Of a stretch of DNA of 64,000 bases, positions 8,539 through 18,024 are shown piece after piece. Made by a program: the position numbers and the translations under genes. The notes under the pieces are model-generated. The model made no database searches and had not been told where the DNA came from. It saw only the letters and a program-made list of their open reading frames with translations. This stretch comes from Zwartia hollandica (lineage in GTDB: Bacteria > Pseudomonadota > Gammaproteobacteria > Burkholderiales > Burkholderiaceae_B). The stretch is from assembly GCF_019923725.1 (NCBI RefSeq), contig NZ_JAHXRI010000001.1, positions 186,001-250,000 of the forward strand, given 5' to 3'. The first letter of the stretch is position 1. The number at the start of each line of letters is the position of its first letter.

Positions 8539-8975
8539 GAGCCATCTCCGTAGCACTGGGCTGCGCGTTGCGTGAAGGAATCGATGAAGCTTGTCGCGAT
8601 TCGATTAAAGACCGGCCCGACAACAACCTCAAGCGCTCGGCTAGAAAACTCATAACGCAAGGTAAACAACACCTTGCACGCATCCTCTGCCAAAGGCATA
8701 AATCTCCACTCGCCATCGAGCGCCGAAAACGGCCCTTTTACTAAGGACAACGCGATACGGCTGGGGAACTCGTGGGTATTGTTGGTTGTAAAGGTATGCT
8801 TAAGGCCGGCAATCGCGATCGTTATTGATGCCTGCACTCCAGACGCATCCTGCTTGTCGACAGAGGCGCCACCGCACCAAGGCATGAATTCTGGGTATTT
8901 TTGAACATCCGCAACTAAGTTAAACATCTGGCTTGCGCTGTGCGGAACCAAAACGGAGCGCTCGACTGTATGCAT
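8535..8975 (-). CDS. ratA: RatA/Coq10-family START-domain protein
   Basis: A 146-residue START-like lipid-binding protein of the Coq10/RatA family. The start MHTVERSVLVPHSASQMF and the segment DVQKYPEFMPWCGG are diagnostic. Family members are linked to ubiquinone binding; the E. coli protein was described as inhibiting 70S ribosome formation as part of a proposed toxin-antitoxin pair with RnfH, a role that is disputed. I chose the ATG at 8975, where family similarity begins; the open frame extends 27 codons further without resemblance. smpB, usually directly divergent from ratA, lies 6 kb away here. Confidence 0.88.
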   Translation of the reverse strand: MHTVERSVLVPHSASQMFNLVADVQKYPEFMPWCGGASVDKQDASGVQASITIAIAGLKHTFTTNNTHEFPSRIALSLVKGPFSALDGEWRFMPLAEDACKVLFTLRYEFSSRALEVVVGPVFNRIATSFIDSFTQRAAQCYGDGS

Positions 8976-9070
8976 GCTGTGTTGTGATTGGCTAGAATGC
9001 AGACATTTTAGCGGCAGTCGCACGATATGTGCGCTCGGCCCTTGCCATTTGACCAAGGTTAGAGGCGATC

Positions 9071-10201
9071 ATGACTGTGCGCAACAACCGACGTTCCGGC
9101 ATCTTGCTTTCGGCTGCAATTGTGGCCCTCGGGTTATTAACCGGTTGTTCCATGAAGGACTGGCCAGCGTTTCTAGGCTTGATGGAGCAAGAGCACACAA
9201 ACCCAAGCGATGCAGGACCCTCAGCGCCAATCTGGCCAAGTATCACGCAGCACTATCGATTGCCAGCGATCAGTACACCAATCGTCGCACAGCAGGCCAA
9301 ACTCTACGCCTCGGGAGCCAATCATTTCCAAACGGTGCTTTCAAACGCGACACCCTACTTGTATTTCGTAGTGCAGGAGCTAAAGCGCCGAAACATGCCC
9401 GTTGAATTGGCGTTCCTTCCCATTATCGAGAGTAGCTATTCGCCAAGAACAAAAACGGGGCTCAACCCCGCTGGGCTCTGGGGCCTCATGCCGGTCGCGG
9501 CTAAACATTTGAACTTAGTGCGTGACGAATTTAAGGATGAACGCAGAGACATTATTCGTTCAACTCAAGCGGCACTGGACTTGCTGCAAGAGCTCCATAC
9601 CCAATTTGGCGATTGGAACTTAGCCTTGGCGGCTTACAACTGGGGGCCAGGCAATGTCACTCGTGCGCTTTCTAACAATGCAAAGCGTAAAGTACCCATA
9701 ACGTACGATCACTTGTCTATGCCTAGGGAAACACAAGTATTTGTACCTAAGCTGTTCGCAATTCGCGACATCATCGCACGCCCAGACCTCTACAAAATCG
9801 CCCTCCCTAATATCCCGGACGCTCCCTATTTTGAGGTGATATCTGTCGCGCAAACCATCGATATTCACATTGCCGCTGAATTAGCTGACATGACACTTCA
9901 GGACTTTGTAGACCTTAACCCTGCATTTAACAGACCAGTCATTGTTGGTGGCCCAACACAGACAATCCTTTTGCCGATCGATCAAGCAAAAAAATATCGA
10001 GCAAATTTGAACCTCCGAAAAGAGGCGCTGTCTGCGTTCACGTCAGTCGTACTTGAAACAGTGGAAACACCGGAAAGCCTAGCACGCACCTGGAAAGTTG
10101 ATGCAGCACGTGTCCGAGCGCTCAATCACTTACGTTGGGGTGTCCGCCTGAAGGTCGGCACCGTCGTTCTCTTGCCAATCCCAAGCGGACAACGCCCTTG
10201 A
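9071..10201 (+). CDS. mltD: Membrane-bound lytic transglycosylase D-like lipoprotein
   Basis: A 376-residue SLT-type lytic transglycosylase. A lipoprotein signal ends in the lipobox LLTGC with Cys26, so it is probably outer-membrane anchored. The catalytic Glu120 sits in FLPIIESSYSP, followed by GLWGLMPVAAKHL (the family's GLWQFMP) and AAYNWGPGNVTRAL. The C-terminal 60 residues (ETPESLARTWKVDAARVRAL to GTVVLLPIP) look like one LysM domain. It cleaves peptidoglycan to 1,6-anhydro products. A good AGAGG ribosome-binding site precedes the ATG. It is shorter than E. coli MltD, which has two LysM repeats. It lies between ratA and the O-acylation operon, convergent with the latter. Confidence 0.88.
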   Translation: MTVRNNRRSGILLSAAIVALGLLTGCSMKDWPAFLGLMEQEHTNPSDAGPSAPIWPSITQHYRLPAISTPIVAQQAKLYASGANHFQTVLSNATPYLYFVVQELKRRNMPVELAFLPIIESSYSPRTKTGLNPAGLWGLMPVAAKHLNLVRDEFKDERRDIIRSTQAALDLLQELHTQFGDWNLALAAYNWGPGNVTRALSNNAKRKVPITYDHLSMPRETQVFVPKLFAIRDIIARPDLYKIALPNIPDAPYFEVISVAQTIDIHIAAELADMTLQDFVDLNPAFNRPVIVGGPTQTILLPIDQAKKYRANLNLRKEALSAFTSVVLETVETPESLARTWKVDAARVRALNHLRWGVRLKVGTVVLLPIPSGQRP

Positions 10202-10209
10202 GCACACAC

Positions 10210-10233
10210 CATGCGCGGGACCACTCGCGCATG
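10210..10233. terminator. Possible weak hairpin between convergent genes
   Basis: An 8-base-pair inverted repeat (CATGCGCG, eight-base loop, CGCGCATG) sits in the 40-base gap between the mltD stop and the stop of the convergent SGNH hydrolase gene. No clean U-run follows on either strand, so termination activity is uncertain. Confidence 0.35.
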
Positions 10234-10241
10234 ATGTATGT

Positions 10242-11636
10242 TTATTGTGCGCGATTAAGCGACAGTACGTGCGGTGTCTTCCTCATCAAAATTGCGCGCG
10301 CATCGATCGCCGCATTCGTTGAATCCATCCATGACTGCATAAACGTTAAATAAGCGCTGTGCCCAACAACACCAAAATCCGGAAGATCTCGCATGCGATC
10401 ACCACGCGTTGCCGCGACGAGTAAGTCGCGCTTAACGATCATGTCGAAGAGACAATCGTAATCATTCACATACGAATAGCCCGTCTTCAAAGAGCAGGCC
10501 TCAAGGTCTTTTCGCGCTTGTGCACTAAGTGAAGCACGTGTTTCTGCCCCCTGCATGACATCCACACCACGCGCGAGCTCCTCGCCAGTGAAGCGGCCAA
10601 CCGACACACTGTCAAGCATGACGTGGTAACTCGCTTGTGCTTCTAGCCCACTCACACGCCAAACGAGCGACTTAAGAGCACTGAGTTCAGCACTTGCGAC
10701 CGATTTAACCTGAGCGTGGCTTAAAACAAAGGGGACCGGTGGTAGAGCCATACCAACGTCGACGGATACTCCCTTTCCTCGCGTTAAGGCAGTCTGAAAC
10801 TTAAGTGCTTTCTTTTCGTTTGCTCCGGCAGGGAGAAACTCTGTCTCAACAGTTCTGTCCGAAACATTGCTTTGAATCACAGCGGGCGCCAAGTTTGCTC
10901 CAATTTGCCTTAGAAACTCAACGGCCATCAAACCATGCCCTATGGCACTGGGGTGTATACGATCAGGGATCAATTTAATATCTTGAGACGACGCCGTAAG
11001 CGCTAGCGCGTTCTTTAACGTCTGATGCCACTGAACCTTCAGTACGTCTGCGCCAACTGCCTCAGCTTGCATCGCCGCAACAAGCCGTTCGAGCTGCCTT
11101 TGTCGGTCAATCAACTTTGATGGGGAGGCAACACCTGCGATATTCGCTGGACTCGGTTCGACCCAAATAATGCGCTTGACCCCCGCCTCACGAAGGCGCT
11201 CAATAATGGCTTGAACGTTCTTTATCAATGCAGCGTGCGGGCTGTTCAGAGGATACGCCGCATCATTCATTCCAAAATTAATCACAACAACGGTTGGACG
11301 ATGAACCAGTACGTCTCGATCTAATCGATTGAGACCATCGAACGCAGAATGTCCACCAATCCCCGCATTCACAAACGTCAAATCCAGGTCTGGCCGACGT
11401 AGCAAGAAAAAAGTTTCGATGTATCGCCCGTATGTGTATGCAGCGGTGATGCTGTCACCAAGCCAAACAATGCGATCCCCTTGGGAAAAAGCCAAGGGTT
11501 TGGTCTGAGCAATTGCAGTGGTCAACGGCACACACAACATCACACATACCATCAAAAACTGGCGTAAATTTCGAATGCGTTTCACCCTATTTTCTTCCAC
11601 CAGACCACACGGTCTTGTCACTCGATCTATCTTCAT
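10242..11636 (-). CDS. Periplasmic SGNH/GDSL hydrolase of an O-acylation operon
   Basis: A 464-residue exported protein. The signal peptide ends near TTAIAQ at residue 44. An SGNH hydrolase domain spans about residues 55-245 with all blocks: GDSIT (Ser62), the NAGIGG glycine, GMND (Asn124) and DRIHP (Asp225 and His228). It should be a periplasmic carbohydrate or acyl esterase, or an acyltransferase. The remaining 210 residues do not match anything I recognise and include two cysteines near DYDCLFDM. It is third in the MBOAT-AlgX-like-SGNH run, 24 bases after its neighbour. A role in moving acetyl groups onto or off an envelope polymer is inferred from this context. Confidence 0.82.
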   Translation of the reverse strand: MKIDRVTRPCGLVEENRVKRIRNLRQFLMVCVMLCVPLTTAIAQTKPLAFSQGDRIVWLGDSITAAYTYGRYIETFFLLRRPDLDLTFVNAGIGGHSAFDGLNRLDRDVLVHRPTVVVINFGMNDAAYPLNSPHAALIKNVQAIIERLREAGVKRIIWVEPSPANIAGVASPSKLIDRQRQLERLVAAMQAEAVGADVLKVQWHQTLKNALALTASSQDIKLIPDRIHPSAIGHGLMAVEFLRQIGANLAPAVIQSNVSDRTVETEFLPAGANEKKALKFQTALTRGKGVSVDVGMALPPVPFVLSHAQVKSVASAELSALKSLVWRVSGLEAQASYHVMLDSVSVGRFTGEELARGVDVMQGAETRASLSAQARKDLEACSLKTGYSYVNDYDCLFDMIVKRDLLVAATRGDRMRDLPDFGVVGHSAYLTFMQSWMDSTNAAIDARAILMRKTPHVLSLNRAQ

Positions 11637-11660
11637 GGTTCACTCCTAGAGCCAAAAGGG

Positions 11661-13310
11661 TCATTGACTAGGTGCGCTATTACTTTTTGCTGCTGCCGCT
11701 GCAGCCTCTTCCTGTCTGATGCGCCGCTTCTCTGCCTCGGTTTGCCATGCAGTGCTTGTACCACGAGCAACTTGACGCATACGCTCTTGATGAGCACCTG
11801 AATTAGCGGTAATCGTCGCGTTAACAAAAACCAAATCCGTGACCCCAAAGGTCTTGACAATATCCTGGATATTGCGGAACACATAGCGATAGTCGACAAC
11901 GACAACCTTATCGAAATGCGGCAACAGGTAGGGTGCAAAGGCATTGCCATAAGAGTTCTTGACCACAAGTGCCGTTCTACCCGTTCCGGCGCTTGTCGTG
12001 CCAACCAACAGCGGCACATCTCCGCCAAGAAATACGATATACCCACGGCTCTTCTCTGCGAAGAACTCGTGCGGCGCAGGCGTCTTTTGCTCCGGACCAA
12101 CATATTGAGTGCTCTTAACAGTCACCGTTGTTGGCACGTAGTAGTCAGAGACCTTATCGGCTTGTCTGAGCTCGGGCGCTTGGGTCAGACTCCAAAATGA
12201 CCCTGCGACTCCTGCAACCGAGCGCTTATCGAACGCGGAAAGCTCAAGTGGCGTAAGCCCCATCACTTGAGCCCACGCACGATAGGCATAATAGGCGCCC
12301 AGTCCAGTCCAGTGATGATCAGACTTGAAAAACATGGGTTCGGACGTATGGTCTTGCATTTCGGTGATGACATCGGCAAAGCGTACTTCAGGGTTCAGCG
12401 CTAACTTCATTGCCTCTAAGTTGCGCGCCTCCGAGGTCGTGCGCGCTCGCGCCGCTGCAGGCAGATAAAAATGGCTGCTTGTCGGAGTCACAACAACACT
12501 GACACTTTGCATATTATTTGGCTTCGCGACCTGGTCCACCCACGTGTTCACCGCATTCGCATAGCCTTGTGCAGACTTGTCTGTGCCCCCAAACATAAAC
12601 AACGCCTGTCCCTCGTGTAGTAATACGCCTCCCACCACATTCAGTGGCTTGTTGCTGGGTGCCGCAGCCTGAGCTGTCAAGCTAGGCGGGGCGGTCTCCC
12701 GCGAGCGTGCCACTTCGGGTGAGGTCGACTGAGGAACCGCATTGACTTGTGGGGCCGTCTCTTGGGCACTAAGCGTGTCGCTCTTCTGTACACCTGTCGC
12801 TCCCTCAGCGCGCTCTAGGGGCTCAGGGGAAGCATTAGACTCACGATCAAGCCCTGGGGTAACCAGTGCGATCTCGGCTTCTGCCCCAACTTCTTTAGGC
12901 GATTCGTCCTGATCGGTACCGGTCTTAGGCTTAGCCCAGCTGTTTATATCCTCAAAGCCGGTATCACCACCCTTCACTTGGACAATGCGACCATCTAGCG
13001 TCAGACCGCGGTTGGTCCGCACGAAGCTCGCAACCTGGGTGAAGTACTCACGAAGGGGGAAATGATCGGCCACATACGACTCAATGCCGCGAGCAAAGCT
13101 TCCGTCTAACAAATTTTCTTGCGTCAGCTCTGGCCATGGGGCCAGCCGACGATTCTCAGTCTCGGAAACAGCTTGCCGAGACTCGTATTGCGCAAGAAAA
13201 ATGACACCTAGCGAAGAAAGCAAAAGAAAAATCAAAAGTGCGTGCAGAATCCGTGCCGACCGACTTGCATGCGGATAGTGAACACCCGAGGCTTGTGTTG
13301 ATTTTTCCAT
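11661..13310 (-). CDS. AlgX/AlgJ- or DHHW-type O-acetyltransferase protein
   Basis: A 549-residue protein with one N-terminal membrane segment (residues 21-40) and a periplasmic SGNH-like domain of the AlgX/AlgJ superfamily. The hallmark KSDHHWT lies at residues 329-335, and the likely nucleophile Ser453 in VVKNSYGNAF. Such proteins receive acetyl groups brought across the membrane by an MBOAT partner and place them on a polymer. Residues about 128-222 are a Pro/Ala/Glu/Ser-rich low-complexity insert, and the last 20 residues are Ala/Gln-rich. The ATG at 13310 overlaps the MBOAT stop as TGATG, so I prefer it to a longer open frame upstream. The polymer acted on is unknown. Confidence 0.84.
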   Translation of the reverse strand: MEKSTQASGVHYPHASRSARILHALLIFLLLSSLGVIFLAQYESRQAVSETENRRLAPWPELTQENLLDGSFARGIESYVADHFPLREYFTQVASFVRTNRGLTLDGRIVQVKGGDTGFEDINSWAKPKTGTDQDESPKEVGAEAEIALVTPGLDRESNASPEPLERAEGATGVQKSDTLSAQETAPQVNAVPQSTSPEVARSRETAPPSLTAQAAAPSNKPLNVVGGVLLHEGQALFMFGGTDKSAQGYANAVNTWVDQVAKPNNMQSVSVVVTPTSSHFYLPAAARARTTSEARNLEAMKLALNPEVRFADVITEMQDHTSEPMFFKSDHHWTGLGAYYAYRAWAQVMGLTPLELSAFDKRSVAGVAGSFWSLTQAPELRQADKVSDYYVPTTVTVKSTQYVGPEQKTPAPHEFFAEKSRGYIVFLGGDVPLLVGTTSAGTGRTALVVKNSYGNAFAPYLLPHFDKVVVVDYRYVFRNIQDIVKTFGVTDLVFVNATITANSGAHQERMRQVARGTSTAWQTEAEKRRIRQEEAAAAAAKSNSAPSQ

Positions 13311-14773
13311 CAAAAACGAAAGTATAAAAACGGGTTGTAACTTTGACCGACTAGCAAGGCGGTACAGGAAAGCAACATGACCAAGTCGACAGCTAAGATT
13401 GCGATCGGTCTCCAACTAACAAGTGACCGCACGATGTCCAAACGCACGAGAATGGACGACGACCAAGGCGCGACGGGTGTGCACGCAACCAATGCCAGCG
13501 GTAGCCAGAGCGCGTGCGCCTGGATATCAGTGAAAGTTTGCTCACCAAACAATGGTGCCTCGGTAAAGCCAAACAAAATCATCGAAAACAGTTTCAGTTG
13601 CTGCAAATCTGTGAAGTAAAAGAGTGCCCATCCCAGCGTGACGATGAGTAGTAAATATAGGTGCCCGAACAGTCCTGGGAGCCTGGCGAGCAAATTGCCC
13701 AAAAAGAGACGCTCGATCGCGATCCAAACGCCAAAATAGAGCCCCCAAAGCATAAAGTTCCAACTCGGACCATGCCAAAAGCCGGTTAACGCCCAAACAA
13801 TAAACAAGTTTCTATAAGGCCAACGTGCTCGCCCTCCCAAGGGGATATAGACATAGTCTCGAAAAAACGTACTGAGCGAAATATGCCAACGTCGCCAGAA
13901 TTCGGTGACCGATTTGGAAATATAGGGATAGTTAAAGTTCTCGTGAAAATGGAAGCCGAACATCATTCCCAAGCCGATAGCCATGTCTGAATACGCAGAG
14001 AAATCAAAGTAGATCTGCAACGCAAACATAGCCAAACCCAACCAAGCGTCACCGGTAGACAACGTTGACAGGTCCCCTCCCATGGTCCGCTCGGCCCACT
14101 CGCCAGCGACGTTGGCAATGAATACTTTCTTGAATAGCCCGACACACAGGCGATGTAAACCCCGGCTAAACAAATCCCAGGAGTGCCTACGTCCGCGGAT
14201 CTCCGCTGCGATATGAACATACCGCACGATTGGACCCGCAACCAGCTGAGGGAAGAGGCTTACAAAAAGCAAGAAATCGGTGAACCTACGCTGCGCACGG
14301 ACATCTCCACGATAGACATCGATCGAATAAGACAGCGTTTGAAAAACATAAAACGAAATTCCGATCGGCAATGCATAGCCAGGCAAATTGAACGAAGCGC
14401 CAAAAGAAGTGTTGACGTTCTCGACCACAAAATCACTGTACTTAAAGACACCCAACAACGACAGATTTGAAACAAGAGAAAGGGCTAATGCAAGTTTCGG
14501 GCCATTTGTGCCACGCGTGCGCTCCATCCACAATGCCGCCAGCCAATCAATCGCTGCGGTGAGTACCAACAAAGACACCCAAATCGGCTCGCCCCAAGCA
14601 TAAAAAAATAGACTGACTGCGATCAGGATATAGTTTTGCGCTTCGGTTGGGGCACCGGTATCTGTGGTTCCATCCGCGCCAACGCCATGACGAAACTTTG
14701 AGCCAAAAAAATAATAAAGGATCAAACTGCAGGGTAGAAACAGATACAGAAATACCAAAGAGGAGAAAACCAT
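13310..14773 (-). CDS. MBOAT-family O-acyltransferase (AlgI/PatA-like)
   Basis: A 487-residue polytopic inner-membrane protein of the membrane-bound O-acyltransferase family, AlgI branch. Conserved segments are GISFYVFQTLSYSIDVYRG, EFWRRWHISLSTFFRDYVYI (His297) and ALTGFWHGPSWNF with the catalytic His334. AlgI-type proteins move acetyl groups from a cytoplasmic donor across the membrane to periplasmic partners. It is the first gene of a three-gene operon with the DHHW/AlgX-like and SGNH proteins, and diverges from smpB across 180 bases. No polysaccharide synthase genes adjoin, so alginate or cellulose as acceptor is not supported; peptidoglycan or another envelope glycan is possible. Confidence 0.9.
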   Translation of the reverse strand: MVFSSLVFLYLFLPCSLILYYFFGSKFRHGVGADGTTDTGAPTEAQNYILIAVSLFFYAWGEPIWVSLLVLTAAIDWLAALWMERTRGTNGPKLALALSLVSNLSLLGVFKYSDFVVENVNTSFGASFNLPGYALPIGISFYVFQTLSYSIDVYRGDVRAQRRFTDFLLFVSLFPQLVAGPIVRYVHIAAEIRGRRHSWDLFSRGLHRLCVGLFKKVFIANVAGEWAERTMGGDLSTLSTGDAWLGLAMFALQIYFDFSAYSDMAIGLGMMFGFHFHENFNYPYISKSVTEFWRRWHISLSTFFRDYVYIPLGGRARWPYRNLFIVWALTGFWHGPSWNFMLWGLYFGVWIAIERLFLGNLLARLPGLFGHLYLLLIVTLGWALFYFTDLQQLKLFSMILFGFTEAPLFGEQTFTDIQAHALWLPLALVACTPVAPWSSSILVRLDIVRSLVSWRPIAILAVDLVMLLSCTALLVGQSYNPFLYFRF

Positions 14774-14953
14774 GGCAAGGAGGGGTATCTGTTACGGGGA
14801 GTTTGAGTTGGTGACTGGTGGAGGCAAAAACACGACGCATTATTCAAAAAAGCAACGAATTTTACCTAGATAACTGTCCCACTGCACCACGGGTTAAAAT
14901 GAGGATCCTAGCTCTACGAGTGTGTAGGCTTTCTAAGCCCTCTGATAGAAACA

Positions 14954-15412
14954 ATGAGCATCATCGAAAACCGCAAAGCGTTCCATGATTTTTTGATAGA
15001 AGAACGCTTTGAAGCAGGCTTAGTCCTGCAGGGGTGGGAGGTCAAGGCCATCCGCGAGGGGCGAGCGCAACTTAAGGAAAGCTATGTTGTGATTTTAGAG
15101 GGTGAGCTTTGGCTGTTGGGTATGCATATTAGCCCCCTCCACTCGGCCTCTACACACGTTCTACCGAACTCCACCCGCACCCGCAAGCTGCTGCTCAAGG
15201 CGGAGGAGATCAGCAAACTGATCGGCAAGGTAGAGCAGCGAGGTTACGCCCTTGTGCCGATTAATTTACATTATAAAAATGGTCGGATTAAGCTCGATTT
15301 TGGACTAGGAAAAGGCAAGAAACTGCACGACAAACGCGATGCGTCTCAAGAGAAAGACTGGGCTCGCGAGAAAGAACGCCTCATGAAACATGACACCCGG
15401 AACCGGGACTAG
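14954..15412 (+). CDS. smpB: SsrA-binding protein SmpB
   Basis: Binds tmRNA and brings it to stalled ribosomes for trans-translation. The 152-residue protein shows the family pattern: [54 protein letters not shown] and the basic tail [19 protein letters not shown]. The length is typical. No ssrA gene was seen in the window. It is followed by a strong hairpin terminator shared with the convergent ppsA. In related genomes smpB is usually head-to-head with ratA. Confidence 0.97.
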   Translation: MSIIENRKAFHDFLIEERFEAGLVLQGWEVKAIREGRAQLKESYVVILEGELWLLGMHISPLHSASTHVLPNSTRTRKLLLKAEEISKLIGKVEQRGYALVPINLHYKNGRIKLDFGLGKGKKLHDKRDASQEKDWAREKERLMKHDTRNRD

Positions 15413-15413
15413 T

Positions 15414-15440
15414 AAAAATGGGGCCATCGGCCCCATTTTT
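15414..15440. terminator. Bidirectional intrinsic terminator between smpB and ppsA
   Basis: A perfect 12-base-pair stem with a three-base loop: AAAAATGGGGCC, ATC, GGCCCCATTTTT. The flanking A-run and T-run give a U-tract in either direction, so it can end both smpB (plus) and ppsA (minus), which converge here. Confidence 0.93.
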
Positions 15441-15472
15441 ACACTTACTACTAGTTTCTCTTTTTTACTGTT

Positions 15473-17836
15473 TTAAATAGCGAGCTTCTTCCAAGTGTCG
15501 ACAACGGTATCTGGGTTTAGCGACATAGATAAGATGCCCTGGTCACGCAACCAAACCGCGAAATCGGCGTGATCGCTTGGACCTTGCCCACAAATACCAA
15601 CATACTTACCCGCTTTCAAACATGCATTAATGGCACGACTGAGCATAAATTTCACTGCCTCGTCCCGCTCATCAAAGTCGGCTGCTAACAGCTCCATTCC
15701 CGAGTCACGATCTAGACCTAGCGTCAACTGCGTGAGGTCATTGGACCCAATTGAAAAGCCATCGAAATGCTCAAGAAACTGTTCCGCCAAAATTGCATTG
15801 GATGGAACTTCGCACATCATGATGAGGCGTAAACCATTCTCCCCTCGCACCAGCCCATGCGCTGCCAACAAATCGACTACGCGCTTGGCTTGCTGAACGG
15901 TGCGCACAAAGGGCACCATGATTTCAACGTTCGTCAGACCCATCTCATTGCGTACGCGTTTTAAGGCTTCACACTCCATTTTGAAGCACTCTGCAAAATC
16001 TGCAGAGATGTAACGAGATGCTCCGCGAAAGCCCAACATCGGATTCTCTTCCTCGGGTTCGTAACGTGCGCCGCCTACAAGCTTTCGGTATTCATTCGAT
16101 TTAAAGTCTGAGAGACGGACGATTACAGACTTAGGGTAAAAAGCGGCGCCGATTGTGGCCACACCATCAGCAAGCTTTTCTACAAAGAAGGCGCGAGGGC
16201 TGGCATGGCCTCTCGCTGCAGACTCCACCGCCACCTTGAGCTCCGCATCCACATTGGGATAGTCAAGGACAGCCTTAGGATGAATCCCGATATTGTTGTT
16301 GATAATGAACTCAAGGCGCGCAAGACCAACCCCATGGTTTGGGATGGACGAAAAGTCAAACGCGAGCTGTGGATTGCCAACGTTCATCATGACTTTAAGT
16401 CCAATCTCAGGCATCGCACCACGTTGGACTTCTTCGATTTCAGTTTCGATCAGACCGTCATAAATGCGACCCTCGTCACCTTCAGCACACGACACGGTCA
16501 CTTGATGACCGTCCTTTAAGCGATCGGTCGCGTCGCCGCAGCCAACCACTGCTGGAATACCGAGCTCTCGGGCGATAATGGCAGCGTGGCAAGTACGACC
16601 ACCACGATTAGTCACAATCGCAGACGCACGCTTCATGACAGGCTCCCAGTTTGGATCCGTCATATCGGTCACTAATACATCCCCTGCCTGTACCTTATCC
16701 ATATCCGAGATGTCTGCAACAACTCGCACTGGACCCGCGCCGATTTTCTGTCCGATCGCGCGACCTGTCACCAAGACCTTCCCGGTAGCCTTAAGCTTGT
16801 AGCGCTGCTGCACGTCACTGTGGCCTTGCTGAGACTTCACGGTCTCGGGACGGGCCTGCAAAATGTATATTTTTCCATCTACACCATCCCTGCCCCATTC
16901 AATATCCATGGGGCGTTGGTAATGCTGCTCGATGATGACTGCGTACTTTGCGAGTTCAATAACTTCGGTATCAGTTAAAGAAAAACGATTCCGTTCGGAA
17001 ACCGGCACATCCACCGTGCGCACCGCTCGACCTTCCGATCGTTGTGCATCAAACTCCATTTTTAAGAGCTTTGAACCAATGCGTCGGCTAACAATCGGGT
17101 ACTTCCCGCTAGCCAGTGTCGGTTTGAAGACATAGAACTCATCCGGATTCACTGCACCTTGTACGACCGTTTCACCTAGGCCATAAGAGGATGTGATAAA
17201 GACGACATCCGCAAAACCAGATTCGGTGTCAAGAGTGAACATAACCCCTGCGCTGCCCTTATCCGAGCGGACCATCCGTTGGATACCAGCAGAGAGTGCG
17301 ACATCTGCGTGGGCATAACCTTTGTGAACGCGGTAGGAAATAGCTCGATCGTTATACAACGAAGCGAACACGTGACGAATCTTGTCGATGACGTCGTCAA
17401 AGCCGACGACATTCAAAAAGGTTTCTTGCTGGCCCGCGAAGGACGCATCGGGCAAATCCTCCGCAGTCGCAGACGAGCGCACCGCGAACGAGCCTTTGCC
17501 ATCCGCATCCAGCACGGCAAACGCCTTCCTAATATCATCATGCAACTGTTGGGGAAGAGGCGCTTCAACGATCCACTGCCGAATCTGACCTCCGGCCACG
17601 GCTAACTCACGGACATCGTCCGGATTTAAGGTGCTAAGCCGGTCGGCAATACGCTTATCCAATCCCGTGCCGGAAAGGAAGTCACGAAAGGCCTGAGCGG
17701 TGGTCGCAAAACCGCCCGGTACACGAACGCCCGCATGTGCGAGCTGGCTGATCATTTCGCCTAGTGAGGCGTTTTTTCCCCCGACAGAGTCAACATCCGT
17801 CATACGGAGCTGCTCGAATGAAACGACATACGACAT
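15473..17836 (-). CDS. ppsA: Phosphoenolpyruvate synthase
   Basis: Converts pyruvate and ATP to PEP, AMP and phosphate for gluconeogenesis. The product of about 787 residues has an N-terminal ATP-binding domain ([25 protein letters not shown]), the phosphohistidine domain ([17 protein letters not shown], with His as phosphate carrier) and a C-terminal PEP/pyruvate TIM barrel ([19 protein letters not shown]). I start it at ATG 17836 because AAAGGTGA precedes it at good spacing; an in-frame upstream start would add six residues without a comparable site. It diverges from ppsR, which encodes the kinase/phosphotransferase controlling it. Confidence 0.96.
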   Translation of the reverse strand: MSYVVSFEQLRMTDVDSVGGKNASLGEMISQLAHAGVRVPGGFATTAQAFRDFLSGTGLDKRIADRLSTLNPDDVRELAVAGGQIRQWIVEAPLPQQLHDDIRKAFAVLDADGKGSFAVRSSATAEDLPDASFAGQQETFLNVVGFDDVIDKIRHVFASLYNDRAISYRVHKGYAHADVALSAGIQRMVRSDKGSAGVMFTLDTESGFADVVFITSSYGLGETVVQGAVNPDEFYVFKPTLASGKYPIVSRRIGSKLLKMEFDAQRSEGRAVRTVDVPVSERNRFSLTDTEVIELAKYAVIIEQHYQRPMDIEWGRDGVDGKIYILQARPETVKSQQGHSDVQQRYKLKATGKVLVTGRAIGQKIGAGPVRVVADISDMDKVQAGDVLVTDMTDPNWEPVMKRASAIVTNRGGRTCHAAIIARELGIPAVVGCGDATDRLKDGHQVTVSCAEGDEGRIYDGLIETEIEEVQRGAMPEIGLKVMMNVGNPQLAFDFSSIPNHGVGLARLEFIINNNIGIHPKAVLDYPNVDAELKVAVESAARGHASPRAFFVEKLADGVATIGAAFYPKSVIVRLSDFKSNEYRKLVGGARYEPEEENPMLGFRGASRYISADFAECFKMECEALKRVRNEMGLTNVEIMVPFVRTVQQAKRVVDLLAAHGLVRGENGLRLIMMCEVPSNAILAEQFLEHFDGFSIGSNDLTQLTLGLDRDSGMELLAADFDERDEAVKFMLSRAINACLKAGKYVGICGQGPSDHADFAVWLRDQGILSMSLNPDTVVDTWKKLAI

Positions 17837-18024
17837 GAAAGTCACCTTTAACAATATTGAAAGCGAGTTTGGTCAATGTGCGATACACGCTGACCAAACT
17901 GGCCTATCCCGTCTTCAAACTCCAGTGTTGTGACGCAGTCTTAGGGACGGTTTTTAGGTGACGTTTCAGAACAAATTGCTGCGGTGCATTATACTACTTC
18001 GTACTCTTGTGACGGATACTTTTC

